A stretch of 64,000 bases of DNA from Pseudomonas mendocina (GCA_037482215.1 CP148074.1:558001-622000); one strand, 5' to 3'. Positions 17,204 through 27,269 are shown, counted from the first letter of the stretch. The notes: a model not told the origin generated them from the sequence alone. A program made the numbers and translations.

Positions 17204-19111
17204 ATGAATTTTTTTGAGCAGCAGGAAAAGGCTCAGCGCAACAGTGGTCGTCTGCTGTTGTTGATGGTTCTGGCTGTGGTCAGCCTGATCAGTATCACCA
17301 GCTTGGCGCTGGGAGCACTCTGGCAGTTTAGCGGGGATAGGCCAAACCCAATGGCCAGTGGCGCCGCTGCCTGGCTGCCGCCGTTGGAGTTAGTGGCACT
17401 GGTGTCGGTGGTGATCATCGCGGTGGTGCTGGTGGGAAGCCTGTACAAATGGGTTGAATTGCGTAAAGGCGGTGCTGTAATCGCCGAGCGCTTGGGCGGG
17501 CGTCTTATCAACTTGGCTCCGCAAAGCCTTGAAGAACGCCGCTTACTCAATGTAGTGGAGGAGATGGCGCTGGCCTCTGGCACACCTGTTCCCCCCGTGT
17601 ACGTGCTTAATGATGGCAGTATCAATGCCTTTGCTGCGGGCCTTACGCCACAGGATGCTGTGATCGGTGTGACTCAAGGTGCTATCAGTCAGCTGAGCCG
17701 GGAGGAACTGCAAGGGGTGATCGCCCATGAGTTCAGCCATATCTTTCACGGTGACATGCGCTTGAATACGCGGTTGGTAGCAGTGCTGAACGGTATTCTG
17801 TTGTTGGGGCTGATTGGCGATTTTCTGCTGAGCAGTGCTGGCAGAATCCGTAGCCGCTCCAAAAAGGACAGCACGGTCGAGATTATTCTGACTACGGGCC
17901 TCGTATTGTGGATTTTGGGCTATGCCGGGACGTTTTTCGGTAGCTTGATCAAGGCTGCAGTCAGCCGTCAGCGGGAGTTTTTGGCGGATGCGTCGGCGGT
18001 GCAGTTCACCCGTAACCCGGACAGCATTGCCGGTGCTCTCAAGAAAATTGGCGCAAATCAGCAGGGCTCCCAGCTTGTCAGTGCTTATGCGGCTGAGTTC
18101 AGCCATATGTACTTTGCCGCAGGCATTGCCCGAGCCGTGAGCGGGTTAATGGCCACTCACCCGCCGCTGGATGTCCGCATTCGCCGTATCACTCCGGATT
18201 GGGATGGCTCGTACTTGAGCGCAAGTGCTCAGGCTTCAGCTTCAGGGGGTGCCCCCGTTGATCCGAACTCAGCCTTTGGCGCTACTGCATTCAGTGGGCA
18301 GTCAGCACTGGCCTCCATTGCTGCGATTGGTGAGCCAGGCGACAGGCATTTGGCCCAGGCCCGCGGTGCTTTAGAGCAGCTTCATCCTGCGCTGAATGAA
18401 GCTGTCCACAGCGCTGTTGGGGCTCAGGTCGTGGTCTACGGACTGCTGCTGGATAAGCGCCCAGAGCAGCTGGATAAGCAGCTGCAGGCGCTTAAGTCGC
18501 TCATTTCCGTTGAGGCACACGGCGTGCTGTTGCAACTGCAGGATGCCTTAACGCGGTTACCCGTTCAGCTGCGGTTGCCGGTTCTGGATTTGGCAATCCC
18601 TGCATTGAAGCAAATGGGGGAGCATCAATACGCCAACTTTAAGCGTGCGCTCGTGGCGTTGATCCGTACAGATGGCCGTGTGGCGCTGCATGAGTGGGCA
18701 TTACTGCGTATCGTCGAGCGGAACGTTAATAATCAACGGCCGGTGAACAGCCGTTACAACCTTTCTGAACTGGCTGCTGAGCTTTCGGTGGTGCTGACAC
18801 TTATGGCCAGAACGGGAGCCGCTCGGGAGCAAGAAGCCGAACAGGCCTTTGCTGAGGCGCGCGAGGTGCTGGGCGCAGAGCTGGAGGCGGTTAGTTTTCT
18901 AGCAGTGACCGCGACGAGTTTGGAGGCGTTTGAGCAGGCTTTGGGGCGGTTGAATCTGCTCAAACCACTGCAAAAGCCGCGTTTGCTTAAAGCACTGGCT
19001 CGCTGTGTTGAGCATGATGGGCGTGTTGAGGTGTTAGAGGCCGAATTGTTACGAGCTGTGGCAGATATTCTGGACTGCCCGATGCCGCCTCTGCTGGTGC
19101 CTAAAGCGTGA
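17204..19111 (+). CDS. M48 family membrane metallopeptidase
   Basis: 635 residues. Two N-terminal membrane helices (about residues 16-40 and 60-82), then the zinc site HEFSHIFHGD (His175, Glu176, His179) with a third ligand expected in REFLADASAV (Glu near 266), and further hydrophobic segments around residues 197-208 and 228-246. This is the HtpX/BepA-like catalytic domain. The C-terminal 300 residues are a helical extension without recognised catalytic motifs, typical of the LemA-linked M48 proteins. It probably acts on membrane or periplasmic proteins; substrate unknown. Confidence 0.9.
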   Translation: MNFFEQQEKAQRNSGRLLLLMVLAVVSLISITSLALGALWQFSGDRPNPMASGAAAWLPPLELVALVSVVIIAVVLVGSLYKWVELRKGGAVIAERLGGRLINLAPQSLEERRLLNVVEEMALASGTPVPPVYVLNDGSINAFAAGLTPQDAVIGVTQGAISQLSREELQGVIAHEFSHIFHGDMRLNTRLVAVLNGILLLGLIGDFLLSSAGRIRSRSKKDSTVEIILTTGLVLWILGYAGTFFGSLIKAAVSRQREFLADASAVQFTRNPDSIAGALKKIGANQQGSQLVSAYAAEFSHMYFAAGIARAVSGLMATHPPLDVRIRRITPDWDGSYLSASAQASASGGAPVDPNSAFGATAFSGQSALASIAAIGEPGDRHLAQARGALEQLHPALNEAVHSAVGAQVVVYGLLLDKRPEQLDKQLQALKSLISVEAHGVLLQLQDALTRLPVQLRLPVLDLAIPALKQMGEHQYANFKRALVALIRTDGRVALHEWALLRIVERNVNNQRPVNSRYNLSELAAELSVVLTLMARTGAAREQEAEQAFAEAREVLGAELEAVSFLAVTATSLEAFEQALGRLNLLKPLQKPRLLKALARCVEHDGRVEVLEAELLRAVADILDCPMPPLLVPKA

Positions 19112-19267
19112 TAACGGAAGCTGCGTATTTATCGACTGAGTCAAAAAAACGCTGTGACGGCAAAATGGCGTGTGTTTTTTTTGTACGCTCGTAACACATA
19201 ATGTTCGTTATTGGCTAAGCTGCTTTCAATCAAGGCGCACAGACGCCTCAGCTGTCAGGGCGACAAC

Positions 19268-20368
19268 ATGTTTTCTAAAGTGCACAAAGGTGCATCCTCA
19301 CCTGACTCTCCTGCGCTACGGGAGTTGCAGGATGAGGGACAGAGGTCCATTACACGCATCATTTTCGTCGTCACCGGATTGGTGTTGGGTAGTTTTTGCC
19401 TGATGCAGTTTGCTGCGGGCAATTATCTATTTGCTTCATTCGAGTTGATTTGCGCCACTGCTCTCTTAGGCGCCGGATGGCGTATTCATGCTGTCCACAA
19501 TCTGCAAATGTGGCTGTACGGCTATGTTCTGAGCACGGTTGGTTTCCTCATATACATCATCGTCATGCCCAATGCCTCAACCACTGCATATGTGTGGGGA
19601 TATATCGTTCCGGTTTTAAGCTACCTGCTGTTGGGACGCTTGCGCGGTGTGATCATCACGGTTGCGTATACAGCGATTGCGTTGGCTTTGTATCTGCGTA
19701 ATAGAGAGGTTTCACTCGAGCCCCATGAAATCATTGACCTGGCTAACGCCATCGGTTGCGTGATTATGGTGACTCTATTCGTGCATCTGTTTGAATCACG
19801 CAGGGCGGCTGCTCATCACCAATTGCAGAAGATGGCACGGACTGATGCGCTGACAGGTGTGGCCACCCGAGGCAGCTTTCAACAGTATTTGGATCAAACC
19901 ATCCTAGAGTCAGTCCGCTCGCAAAGCCGCTTTGTGTTAGTGATACTGGACATCGACCACTTCAAAGAGGTGAACGATCGCTGGGGCCACGATGCGGGTG
20001 ACCAAGCCCTGCGTCACGTCTGCGATATTCTCGGACAGCGCCTGCGTACCTCTGACACATTGGGCCGCATGGGGGGCGAAGAGTTTGGTCTTTTACTGCG
20101 CAATACCGATAGATTCTGTGCTGAACCCTTGGTCGAGTACTTGCGCGAGTTGGTATGCACGACGCCATTGAATTATCGCGGTCAGGAAATCCATCTTTCA
20201 GCGACCTTTGGTTTGGCGGAGTGGCCGGTGGATGGTGAAACCTCCGAAGCGCTTTACCGCCAAGCTGATCGCCGTCTCTATTATGGGAAGGCGGCCGGTC
20301 GTAACCAATTGATCAGTGAAGATAAGTCACCCCCTGAGGTGTTTATTTCGGAAGGTGGTTCTGCTTAG
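19268..20368 (+). CDS. Membrane-bound diguanylate cyclase (GGDEF)
   Basis: 366 residues from ATG 19268, which has an AGGG ribosome site; a TTG 57 bases upstream is less likely. About five to six membrane helices occupy residues 30-170, followed by a GGDEF domain whose signature is GGEEF (in GRMGGEEFGLLL), which is catalytically competent. DALTGVATRGSF starts the domain and ILDIDHFKEVNDRWGHDAGD holds metal and substrate residues. It would make c-di-GMP in response to a signal perceived by the membrane part. No RxxD inhibitory site is obvious. Confidence 0.9.
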   Translation: MFSKVHKGASSPDSPALRELQDEGQRSITRIIFVVTGLVLGSFCLMQFAAGNYLFASFELICATALLGAGWRIHAVHNLQMWLYGYVLSTVGFLIYIIVMPNASTTAYVWGYIVPVLSYLLLGRLRGVIITVAYTAIALALYLRNREVSLEPHEIIDLANAIGCVIMVTLFVHLFESRRAAAHHQLQKMARTDALTGVATRGSFQQYLDQTILESVRSQSRFVLVILDIDHFKEVNDRWGHDAGDQALRHVCDILGQRLRTSDTLGRMGGEEFGLLLRNTDRFCAEPLVEYLRELVCTTPLNYRGQEIHLSATFGLAEWPVDGETSEALYRQADRRLYYGKAAGRNQLISEDKSPPEVFISEGGSA

Positions 20369-20534
20369 TTTACCTGTCTAATAAAGCGTATAAGCACCTT
20401 AGAGCGAGGGTGTTGAACTTTGCTCGGGGTTGGCCGTTACTGGAAAATAGACAAAACTAAAACAAGGCAAAGCAACTTTGCATGTGCTTTGAGTCCAGCC
20501 CCTAGTGACCTGCGCGTTCCTATATTTTGCGTGC

Positions 20535-21287
20535 TTAGAAGCGCATAACTACGCCCACAACAGGCCCTTTTTGTACTACGTCGTAGACAAAACTGCCTTT
20601 GTTGTAGTCAACGCCCAATGCACGGTAGCCTGCAACGGCGGACAGGCTGTTGCTGAACTGATAGCCGACTGTGGCAGCAACATCCCAGTCCAGGTCTGCT
20701 TCACCGGCGCCGATTAGCCCCCAACCGCTGAGGTAGATTTCTGGGGTCAGGGCATAGCGGCCACGCAGGCCTGTCACCGCATCAACCCAGGTGTCGCTGT
20801 CGTGGCCAGAACGATCACCGACCAGGCCGCCTTTAAAGTTAATATCGGTGCTGGCGTGCCAGAGGCGTGCGCCGGCTACCCAGTCCACTAACGCGCGGTC
20901 TGTTTCCACGATGGCATAACCAGCGCCGAGGACCCCGGCAAAGGTTTCAGATTTAACGTTGATGTGATCAACCAGGACGCCTCGTGGTGTATCCGCTCTG
21001 CTGGATATCTTGGTGTAGACCACATCAGAAAACAGGCTGAAGCGACCTTTGCGTGCTTCGGCGATGGCCATGAATGAGAAGTCCAGGTCTTTCCAGATAT
21101 CACTGAAACTGGAGTCCATCTCGATTTTTGGAAGGTTGAACTGGCCGACATCGCCGGATATTCCGGCGCCCCAGAAATAAGGGCTGAAGGCGAATTGCCA
21201 CTCATCTTCCGTGCCCTCAGAGGCAAAAATGGGCGTGATACTGAGTGCGCTGAATGTGAGTAGTGTGAGTGCGGGACGCAAATTCAT
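20535..21287 (-). CDS. Outer-membrane beta-barrel protein
   Basis: 250 residues from ATG 21287 (MNLRPALT). A signal peptide ends near IFASEG. The mature part begins with WQFAFSPYFWGAGISGDVG and consists of alternating amphipathic strands, ending in VVMRF with a C-terminal phenylalanine, the usual BAM recognition signal. Function unknown; it could be a small porin-like or adhesion-type barrel. Confidence 0.75.
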   Translation of the reverse strand: MNLRPALTLLTFSALSITPIFASEGTEDEWQFAFSPYFWGAGISGDVGQFNLPKIEMDSSFSDIWKDLDFSFMAIAEARKGRFSLFSDVVYTKISSRADTPRGVLVDHINVKSETFAGVLGAGYAIVETDRALVDWVAGARLWHASTDINFKGGLVGDRSGHDSDTWVDAVTGLRGRYALTPEIYLSGWGLIGAGEADLDWDVAATVGYQFSNSLSAVAGYRALGVDYNKGSFVYDVVQKGPVVGVVMRF

Positions 21288-21474
21288 GATGCTCTCCTGT
21301 GCAGTGCGTAATGATCCAGTGAACAGGCCCGTAACCATAAAACGTAGTGGCGTGTATTCATTTAGCTGTGGGCTTATACGCTGTGCCGATTTTGTGAGTG
21401 ACTTACGCCTGGTAAAGCTGGTCGTTATGTTTTCCAACTGTCCGGCGAACAATAAAACTTATTTAAGGTTTTAA

Positions 21475-22258
21475 ACTGATCATTAAGCATAGTCCGCTAT
21501 TTTTGGTCTGCTTGTGCGCAGGCCATTAATTTAGGGCGTGATTGTGATGCGGAATATAGCGAGCGTGCTAAAAAATGTATGCAGAGTTTAGTGGCATGTT
21601 CTGACACAGGAGCGAGGTTGAAGTTTCAGGGGGTTCTTATTAAAAATGAAATTTAGTTATAAAGTGTTATTTGTTAGGAGGGGCGTTACGGTTGTTCTAA
21701 TACCTCTTTGAGGTGCGTTTTGGTGTTTTGGTAAAAGCTGCCGCGAGTCCACACTTCAGGACGTTCAATGCAGGCTCTCGTTGCGGCTATGTACCCTGAG
21801 CAGCCGGTGCATGCTTATGGCTTGAGACGAGAGATAAGAGTCTGGTGATTGAGGTTTTCAGCCTGGACTGATTGTTATTGTGGAATTAATCGTGACTGCA
21901 AACTGTATTAATGTGCGATTTATCACATTTCTCGCTCATTAATATTTAGTGGTATTACAGGTTTAACGATTAATACAAATAACGGCTGTTTGTTTCCTGG
22001 CTGGTAAGGATGGGTTTCGGAGCGGACAGATCCAGTGGTATCAGAAGTGGGTGGAGGTTAATGGTTATACGAATACCACTTGTGCAAACAAGGCTTAGGG
22101 TTGAGTCGATAAAAGGGGCAGGAAGTTCGGTTTTAAATAAGTGCATTAACCCTGCATGAGCGTGTGGGCTCTGCATGTGTTGCGTCTTACTAGTGGTGAG
22201 ATTTGTGTATTAAACAGGGCAGCAACCCAGGAGCCAGGTTGCCACCCGAAGTGGAGCC
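21475..22258. other. AT-rich intergenic region of about 780 bases without a gene
   Basis: No convincing ORF on either strand. One Crp/Vfr-like dyad TGTGC-GATTTA-TCACA (21912-21927) differs from TGTGA-N6-TCACA by one base, but no gene begins close to it. The base composition is lower in G+C than the flanks, which may mean an eroded gene or insertion. Confidence 0.5.
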
Positions 22259-24331
22259 CTAGAAGCTTAGTCGAACCCCTACGGTGAAATTGCGTCCCGG
22301 CTGCAACACGTCATCTTTGATGAATGAGCTGTGATTGCGGATACGTTCATCCAGCAGGTTGTCGCCTTTGAGGAACACTTGATAGTCGGTGTTTTCAAGC
22401 TTGCCCTGGTAGCTCAGGCCGGCAGCGAGCATGTTGTAGCCTGAGGTTTCGGTCTCGTAATCAGCCACTTTGTTCTGGCGCTGTGAGCGATAGAATTCAA
22501 CATCGCCGCTGATGGCATCGGTAAATGTCTGATTGACCCGCACACCGAGACGGTCTGCCGGGATACGTGGCAGATCACCACCGCTTTTGAGTTTGCCGCG
22601 AACGTGGTCGCCGAACAGCGTCACATCTGTTTTGTCGGTCAAGGCATAAGTCACGGAGCCTTCTGCACCTGTCAGGACGGCGTCGCGCTGGCGGTATTCG
22701 ATTTCGCGATAGCCTCCGCCCACGTTGTGGCCGGTGTCGGCGGCATAGATGAAATCATCTACTTCATTGCGGTACACGCTGAGCGCAAAGGTAGTACGTC
22801 CACTGAATTTGCGCAGGGTCAGCTCAGCGTTTTTCGAGGTTTCCTTGTCCAGGTCCTCATTGCCCAACTCAATGGTACGGGTCGCCGCGTGAGGGCCATT
22901 GGCATACAGTTCTTCGGCTGTCGGCAGGCGCTGCGAACGGGACAATGAGAAACCCAAGGAGTATTCCGGGGCAAAGGTCCAGACTGCACCGGCTGAGATT
23001 GATGTGCCGTTGTGGTTGGTATCTCTGGCGCCTTTGGCGTCGATGTCCTGCCACTCGTGACGCAGACCCAGCTCATAACGCCAATCGCCGCTGGTGTATT
23101 CCTCCAGCAGGAACACTGCATGGTTGTTGGTCAGGGTCGGTGGAACGTAAGCCTCTTCGCCGCTGGCCTCAAAGTCGCGGCGCATGGTTTGCCCGCCGAG
23201 CACGCCACGCCAGCCGAATAGTGGCTCGTGGGTCAGTTCAAGGCGTGCGTCTGTGGATTTATTGTCAAAGCGTGTGCCGATTTCTCCACCTTCGATTTCA
23301 TCGTGTCGGTAGTCACTGTGGCCGACGCGTAGTTTGGCCAGCTCAAAGCCCGGCAGTGGATCGGTGAGTTCGCCGCGTAGATCCCAGCGCTTCTGCTTCA
23401 TTTTGATGTAAGGCACGCCTGCGTGATCGTGGTCATGGCCGTCGTGATCATCGTGATCGTGGTCATCATGATCATGTTCATCGTGGTCATCATGTCCGTG
23501 TTCATGGGCTGCACAGTGCCAGTCACGTGGACCGTGGGTATGGCAGTCGGCGTGCTGGTGGGCAAGCAGGCCATATTCAATATTTTGTTCACTGTAGGCT
23601 GCGCCGATATACCCGCGTTCGCCGATAAAGCTTCCGCCTAGGCTATAACTGTCGGTGTCGTTAAAAGAGCCCGCTTGCTTGCTTGGAGAGCCCGGTATTT
23701 CGTATTCATTGTCCTGGCGTTTGCTGCCTTCGGCCCTCAGGGCAAAGTTACCTGTCCCGGCAGTAATGCCGAACATTCCCGCGCCCTGGTTGGCGACCGA
23801 ATTGGCGCGCAGCTCCAGTTCACCCTCGTAGCCTTTTTCCGGTACGTAAGTGGGGACTTTTTTGTCTATCACGTTGACCACGCCACCAATCGCGCCACCA
23901 CCGTAGAGCAAGGTGGCGGGGCCTTTAAGTACCTCAATGCGTTCAGCCAAGAGCATCTCACTGGTAACAGCATGGTCAGGGCTGATAGTCGAGGCATCGC
24001 CAAGGTCTACGCCATCACTAAGTACCTTCACCCGAGCCCCGTCCAGCCCCCGGATTACCGGGCGGCTGGCGCCTGCACCAAAACTGCTTGAGTGCACGCC
24101 AGGCAGGGTATTGAGGGTCTCGCCAATGGTGGATGCACGGCGTTTCACCAACTCATCACCCTGCAGCACTTCCGCCGGAGTGGTCATTTCATTGATGGAG
24201 CTGTTCAGCGCGCTGGCGCTTACCGTGGTGCTCTGCAGCTCAAGTGAACCTTGAGGTGCATCCGCCAAGGCATAGGTAACAGGTAGGAAGGCGAGGGTTA
24301 TTGCATAAGCAAGCGGGTGACGACAGTTCAC
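22259..24331 (-). CDS. znuD: Zinc-type TonB-dependent receptor
   Basis: 690 residues if the GTG at 24331 is used: VNCRHPLAYAITLAF then begins a signal peptide ending at ALADA. A longer reading to 24592 would run through the whole rpmE2 gene and is rejected. The plug domain is visible (EVLQGDELVKRRASTIGETL, RPVIRGLDGARVKVLSDG, LLYGGGAIGGVVNVID) and the barrel ends in VGVRLSF. A surface loop near mature residues 245-275 is almost wholly His/Asp, as in ZnuD receptors that bind Zn(II). Together with the zinc-independent L31 upstream this marks a Zur-controlled zinc-starvation locus. Confidence 0.88.
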   Translation of the reverse strand: MNCRHPLAYAITLAFLPVTYALADAPQGSLELQSTTVSASALNSSINEMTTPAEVLQGDELVKRRASTIGETLNTLPGVHSSSFGAGASRPVIRGLDGARVKVLSDGVDLGDASTISPDHAVTSEMLLAERIEVLKGPATLLYGGGAIGGVVNVIDKKVPTYVPEKGYEGELELRANSVANQGAGMFGITAGTGNFALRAEGSKRQDNEYEIPGSPSKQAGSFNDTDSYSLGGSFIGERGYIGAAYSEQNIEYGLLAHQHADCHTHGPRDWHCAAHEHGHDDHDEHDHDDHDHDDHDGHDHDHAGVPYIKMKQKRWDLRGELTDPLPGFELAKLRVGHSDYRHDEIEGGEIGTRFDNKSTDARLELTHEPLFGWRGVLGGQTMRRDFEASGEEAYVPPTLTNNHAVFLLEEYTSGDWRYELGLRHEWQDIDAKGARDTNHNGTSISAGAVWTFAPEYSLGFSLSRSQRLPTAEELYANGPHAATRTIELGNEDLDKETSKNAELTLRKFSGRTTFALSVYRNEVDDFIYAADTGHNVGGGYREIEYRQRDAVLTGAEGSVTYALTDKTDVTLFGDHVRGKLKSGGDLPRIPADRLGVRVNQTFTDAISGDVEFYRSQRQNKVADYETETSGYNMLAAGLSYQGKLENTDYQVFLKGDNLLDERIRNHSSFIKDDVLQPGRNFTVGVRLSF

Positions 24332-24392
24332 TTTTGATTCCGATGTTATATCGTTGCAATTATTGGCAGTTAAAGCAGGGTTTGGGTGCGCT

Positions 24393-24650
24393 TTATGGCT
24401 TAGCGACAAAACCGCCAAAACGTTTGTTGAATCCGGCGATGCGGCCCTCGGCTTTGGTCTGGCGCTGCTGCCCGGTGTAGATCGGGTGCGAGGCGCTGGA
24501 TACGTCCAGAACAATGTAGGGATAGGTGTTGCCGTCTTCGTGGGTATACGTCTTGTCGGTATCGGCCGTTGAACCGATAAGAAAGAACACATTGGCAGCT
24601 GTGTCGTGGAATAGAACGGGGCGATAGTCGGGGTGAATTCCCTTTTTCAT
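24393..24650 (-). CDS. rpmE2: Type B ribosomal protein L31 (zinc-free paralogue)
   Basis: 85 residues starting [16 protein letters not shown]. It lacks the CxxC zinc ligands of normal L31 and has the type-B insertion with [12 protein letters not shown]. Under zinc starvation it replaces the zinc-containing L31 and frees ribosomal zinc. An AGGAG ribosome site precedes the ATG, and a Zur box sits 18 bases upstream of the start codon. znuD follows 61 bases downstream on the same strand. Confidence 0.95.
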   Translation of the reverse strand: MKKGIHPDYRPVLFHDTAANVFFLIGSTADTDKTYTHEDGNTYPYIVLDVSSASHPIYTGQQRQTKAEGRIAGFNKRFGGFVAKP

Positions 24651-24667
24651 GGTGAATCTCCTGGTAC

Positions 24668-24680
24668 GTTATATGATAAC
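24668..24680. promoter_or_regulatory. Zur box
   Basis: GTTATATGATAAC matches the core of the proteobacterial Zur operator (GTTATA-N-TATAAC) with one mismatch, directly ahead of rpmE2. A weaker half-site, TATAAC read on the minus strand, lies at 24343-24348 just upstream of znuD. Confidence 0.8.
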
Positions 24681-24870
24681 AATATCGTCAGCGTCAGACA
24701 TTTTTCAACACAAAAATGCTCAAGCTAGCTAACTCACTGAATCAGTCAGTACGTTTCAGCCCAGGTGAAGTGGATGTTGGGTCATGAATTTGGCGTGATG
24801 GGATAGGCTGGTTAGGCCTGCGTTTGGCTAGTCTTTGGCTTCAAATGAGTCGTCAAATAAGGACGTTGCC

Positions 24871-25935
24871 ATGCGAAAAGTATTTGTGGTGTTGCTTGCA
24901 GTTGTTGCCTATCTGTTGTTCTGGCCCACTTCGGTTCGCCCTGTGGCTTGGAAGCCCGCAGCAGTGCCTCCTGCTGAAGGTGCCTGGGTGCCAAACCAGA
25001 GAATGAATGCTGCCATTAAGGACCAGAGCAACATCGCTGGGCCAGACACGGTTGTGCAAGATGCCGATGGCTGGCGTTATAGCGGCCTTGAGGACGGCCG
25101 TATTGTGCGCTGGCGACGGCAGCAGGCGCATGAGACTTTCGTGAAGGTCGATGGCCGCCCAGTAGGTTTGGCGTTCGGGCCGGATGGCAGCTTGTTTGCA
25201 GCGGATGAAGTTAAAGGTGTGGTGTGGAAGGTCACCCGGGATCGTCAGGTTTCGCAGGTGGTGAAAAGTACGCCGGAGCGTCGCTTTACCTTTATCGACG
25301 ATTTGGTCGTAGCCCGCGATGGACGCATTTTCTTCACTGAGGCCTCAACCCGCTGGAGCCTGCCGGATAACAAACTGGCGATGCTGGAGCATGGTGGTGA
25401 TGGTGAAGTGTGGCTGCGTCATCCGAATGGCCGCCTTGAGCGAGTTCTGGATGGTCTGGAGTTCGCCAATGGTGTGGTGCTTTCGCCAGATGAGTCTTAC
25501 TTGCTGGTGGTTGAAACCGGAGCCTACCGGATTACCCGTCTGTGGTTGGAGGGACCGCGCAAGGGCGAGCGCGAAGTGATACTGGATAACTTGCCGGGGT
25601 TTCCTGGCGACATCTCCAATGCACCAGACGGCACGTACTGGGTATCCCTGTTCACACCGCGTAAAAAGCTGCTCGATGAACTTGCACCCCATCCGTTTTT
25701 GCGTAAGGTGCTGGCGCGCTTACCGGCCGCTCTGATGCCCAAGCCGGTTGCATATCCCTTCGTATTCCGTATTGATGGTGACGGCAAAGTCCTGGAAACC
25801 CTGCAAGCCGGATCAGGCAGCAACCTGCCGAGCTTTAGCAGCGTCGTACAAGCTGGAAATGAGCTGTTGCTGGGTACGCCGGGCGGTGTTGGCGAGATTG
25901 ATTCGGATGGAGCATACCGTGTGAGATTGAATTGA
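24871..25935 (+). CDS. SMP-30/strictosidine synthase-like beta-propeller protein
   Basis: 354 residues from ATG 24871 with AAGGA 8 bases upstream. A single N-terminal hydrophobic helix (residues 3-20) anchors or exports it. Six-bladed propeller signatures are visible: GRPVGLAFGPDGSLFAAD, LEFANGVVLSPDESYLLVVE and GFPGDISNAPDGTYWVSLF. Relatives include gluconolactonase and strictosidine-synthase-like hydrolases; the substrate is unknown. Confidence 0.82.
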   Translation: MRKVFVVLLAVVAYLLFWPTSVRPVAWKPAAVPPAEGAWVPNQRMNAAIKDQSNIAGPDTVVQDADGWRYSGLEDGRIVRWRRQQAHETFVKVDGRPVGLAFGPDGSLFAADEVKGVVWKVTRDRQVSQVVKSTPERRFTFIDDLVVARDGRIFFTEASTRWSLPDNKLAMLEHGGDGEVWLRHPNGRLERVLDGLEFANGVVLSPDESYLLVVETGAYRITRLWLEGPRKGEREVILDNLPGFPGDISNAPDGTYWVSLFTPRKKLLDELAPHPFLRKVLARLPAALMPKPVAYPFVFRIDGDGKVLETLQAGSGSNLPSFSSVVQAGNELLLGTPGGVGEIDSDGAYRVRLN

Positions 25936-26098
25936 TGGCGGGCTGACCGGCTGTCGTTAAGTCCTCAAGAACCTTCCCTTAGAACCGATGGATTACATAC
26001 GGGCTGCTAACTTCAATTATGTGAGCGTGCAGCCCTGCGGCGGACGCTCATGCGATTGCCGCGAGCGTTTTACCTATGAGTAATTCGAGGGGGTGGTC

Positions 26099-26422
26099 AT
26101 GAAGAAAGTATGCGTTTCAAGCTGCTTGGCGTTGCTTATCGGGGTGTCATGTAGTCTCGTTCAGGCAGCAGAAAAAGTGGCAGTCAGCAGTGGTGTGATT
26201 CGCTTCACTGGAGCAATCGTCGAGCGCTCTTGTGATGTCACTCAGCAACAAAACCAAATACAGACTCAATGTATGAGAAGTGGGGAAACCACCACGAACT
26301 CAGTGTCACTCAATCAACTGTCTGGCAACATACAGTCACTCCCTACCTCCTTTGGTACATCACAAATCAAGTGGCTTGATACTTCACGCAAACAAGGTGT
26401 CGCGCTCCTTAGCTACTTCTGA
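26099..26422 (+). CDS. Small exported protein with fimbrial-subunit-like start
   Basis: 107 residues from ATG 26099, preceded by GAGGGGGTGG. The signal peptide ends at VQAAEK. The mature start VSSGVIRFTGAIVERSCDV resembles the first strand and first cysteine of chaperone-usher pilins, and a second cysteine follows in TQCMRSG. However the protein is much shorter than a pilin (about 85 mature residues) and has no chaperone or usher genes nearby. Function unknown. Confidence 0.65.
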   Translation: MKKVCVSSCLALLIGVSCSLVQAAEKVAVSSGVIRFTGAIVERSCDVTQQQNQIQTQCMRSGETTTNSVSLNQLSGNIQSLPTSFGTSQIKWLDTSRKQGVALLSYF

Positions 26423-26475
26423 TGTTCATTAACGGTACTGTCGCTGATGTTGCTCTGTCGGCGTAACACGACACA

Positions 26476-26503
26476 GCTGCCGTAGTTTTCTACGGCAGCC
26501 TTT
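26476..26503 (+). terminator. Terminator-like hairpin
   Basis: GCTGCCGTAG-TTTT-CTACGGCAGC, a 10-bp perfect stem with a short T run (CTTT). It follows the small exported protein gene by about 50 bases. Confidence 0.7.
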
Positions 26504-26645
26504 AAAGAAGACTTTTGAAGCTGAAACCCAATGCGATCTAAGTCTTATCTTGACGCAATTATGTGCCATTGACTCTGTGCACTACGAATTCACTTGCTAC
26601 TGCTCGGATTAGATGCAGCTTAAATCAGCTGTTCGACAATTTAAA

Positions 26646-27269
26646 TCAGGTCAATTTCAGTATTTCGCGCCAGGCATCCTGATTGCCATACACGTTCTGC
26701 GTTGGAATCAGGCTCTGCTTACCGTTCAGTTCTAGCAGTAGAGTCGGGAAGCCTTTTGCTCCGCGCTTTTCCATCAGTGCTCGGGTATCTGCAAAGTGCT
26801 GAGTAATCTCACCACCAATCAGCTGTGCATAAGCACTCTTAAACGCCTCATTGTTAAGGGATAACTCCTCAGCAAGACGATCAATCGTGGACTGCTCACT
26901 AATGACCCAGCCTTTTTGGAATTGCGCAGCCTGGATGGCCTTGATCATCTCAAGGCCTTTGCCAGCAGACTGCTGCGCCGCAACGACTGCCGCTGAGGGC
27001 GGAATCGAATTCATCACCCAGTCCTGATCCAGCGTTTGGTAGTAGCTGTCGCTGAACTGCACACCCGCCAGTTCGGTGATTTTGGGTTGGTTATCTTTAA
27101 GGATCTTGCGCAGCTCGTCACTTGGCGCAGCGACGCGCTCGCCTGTGATCATGCCGCCGCCATGCAGCTCCACCTCAACGCCATGGGCATTGGCGTATTG
27201 AACGAAGGAAGAGATGGCGTAGCACCAGCTGCAATACGGATCGTAAATGTAGTGGAGTTTCTTGCTCAT
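26646..27269 (-). CDS. DsbA family (FrnE-like) thiol-disulfide protein
   Basis: 207 residues from ATG 27269 (MSKKLHYIYDP). The thioredoxin-like active site CSWC is at residues 12-15. There is no signal peptide, and the helical insertion and the cis-Pro region GAKGFPTLLL fit cytoplasmic FrnE/2-hydroxychromene-isomerase-like members. Last of three same-strand genes (YciI-like, SnoaL-like, DsbA-like) that read as a small stress or detoxification operon. Confidence 0.85.
   Translation of the reverse strand: MSKKLHYIYDPYCSWCYAISSFVQYANAHGVEVELHGGGMITGERVAAPSDELRKILKDNQPKITELAGVQFSDSYYQTLDQDWVMNSIPPSAAVVAAQQSAGKGLEMIKAIQAAQFQKGWVISEQSTIDRLAEELSLNNEAFKSAYAQLIGGEITQHFADTRALMEKRGAKGFPTLLLELNGKQSLIPTQNVYGNQDAWREILKLT

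Noticed and set aside
21912..21927. Crp/Vfr site as a promoter element
   Set aside because: One mismatch to consensus only, but no gene starts within 300 bases on either strand, so it is mentioned only in the description of the gap.
23398..23592. Plus- and minus-strand ORFs rich in Met/Thr/Ile around 23.4-23.6 kb
   Set aside because: They are other-frame readings of the His/Asp codon run in the znuD loop.
24332..24592. N-terminal extension of the znuD reading frame
   Set aside because: It would overlap most of rpmE2 in another frame; the first 87 residues are Pro/Thr-rich shadow text, and a signal peptide begins right at the GTG at 24331.
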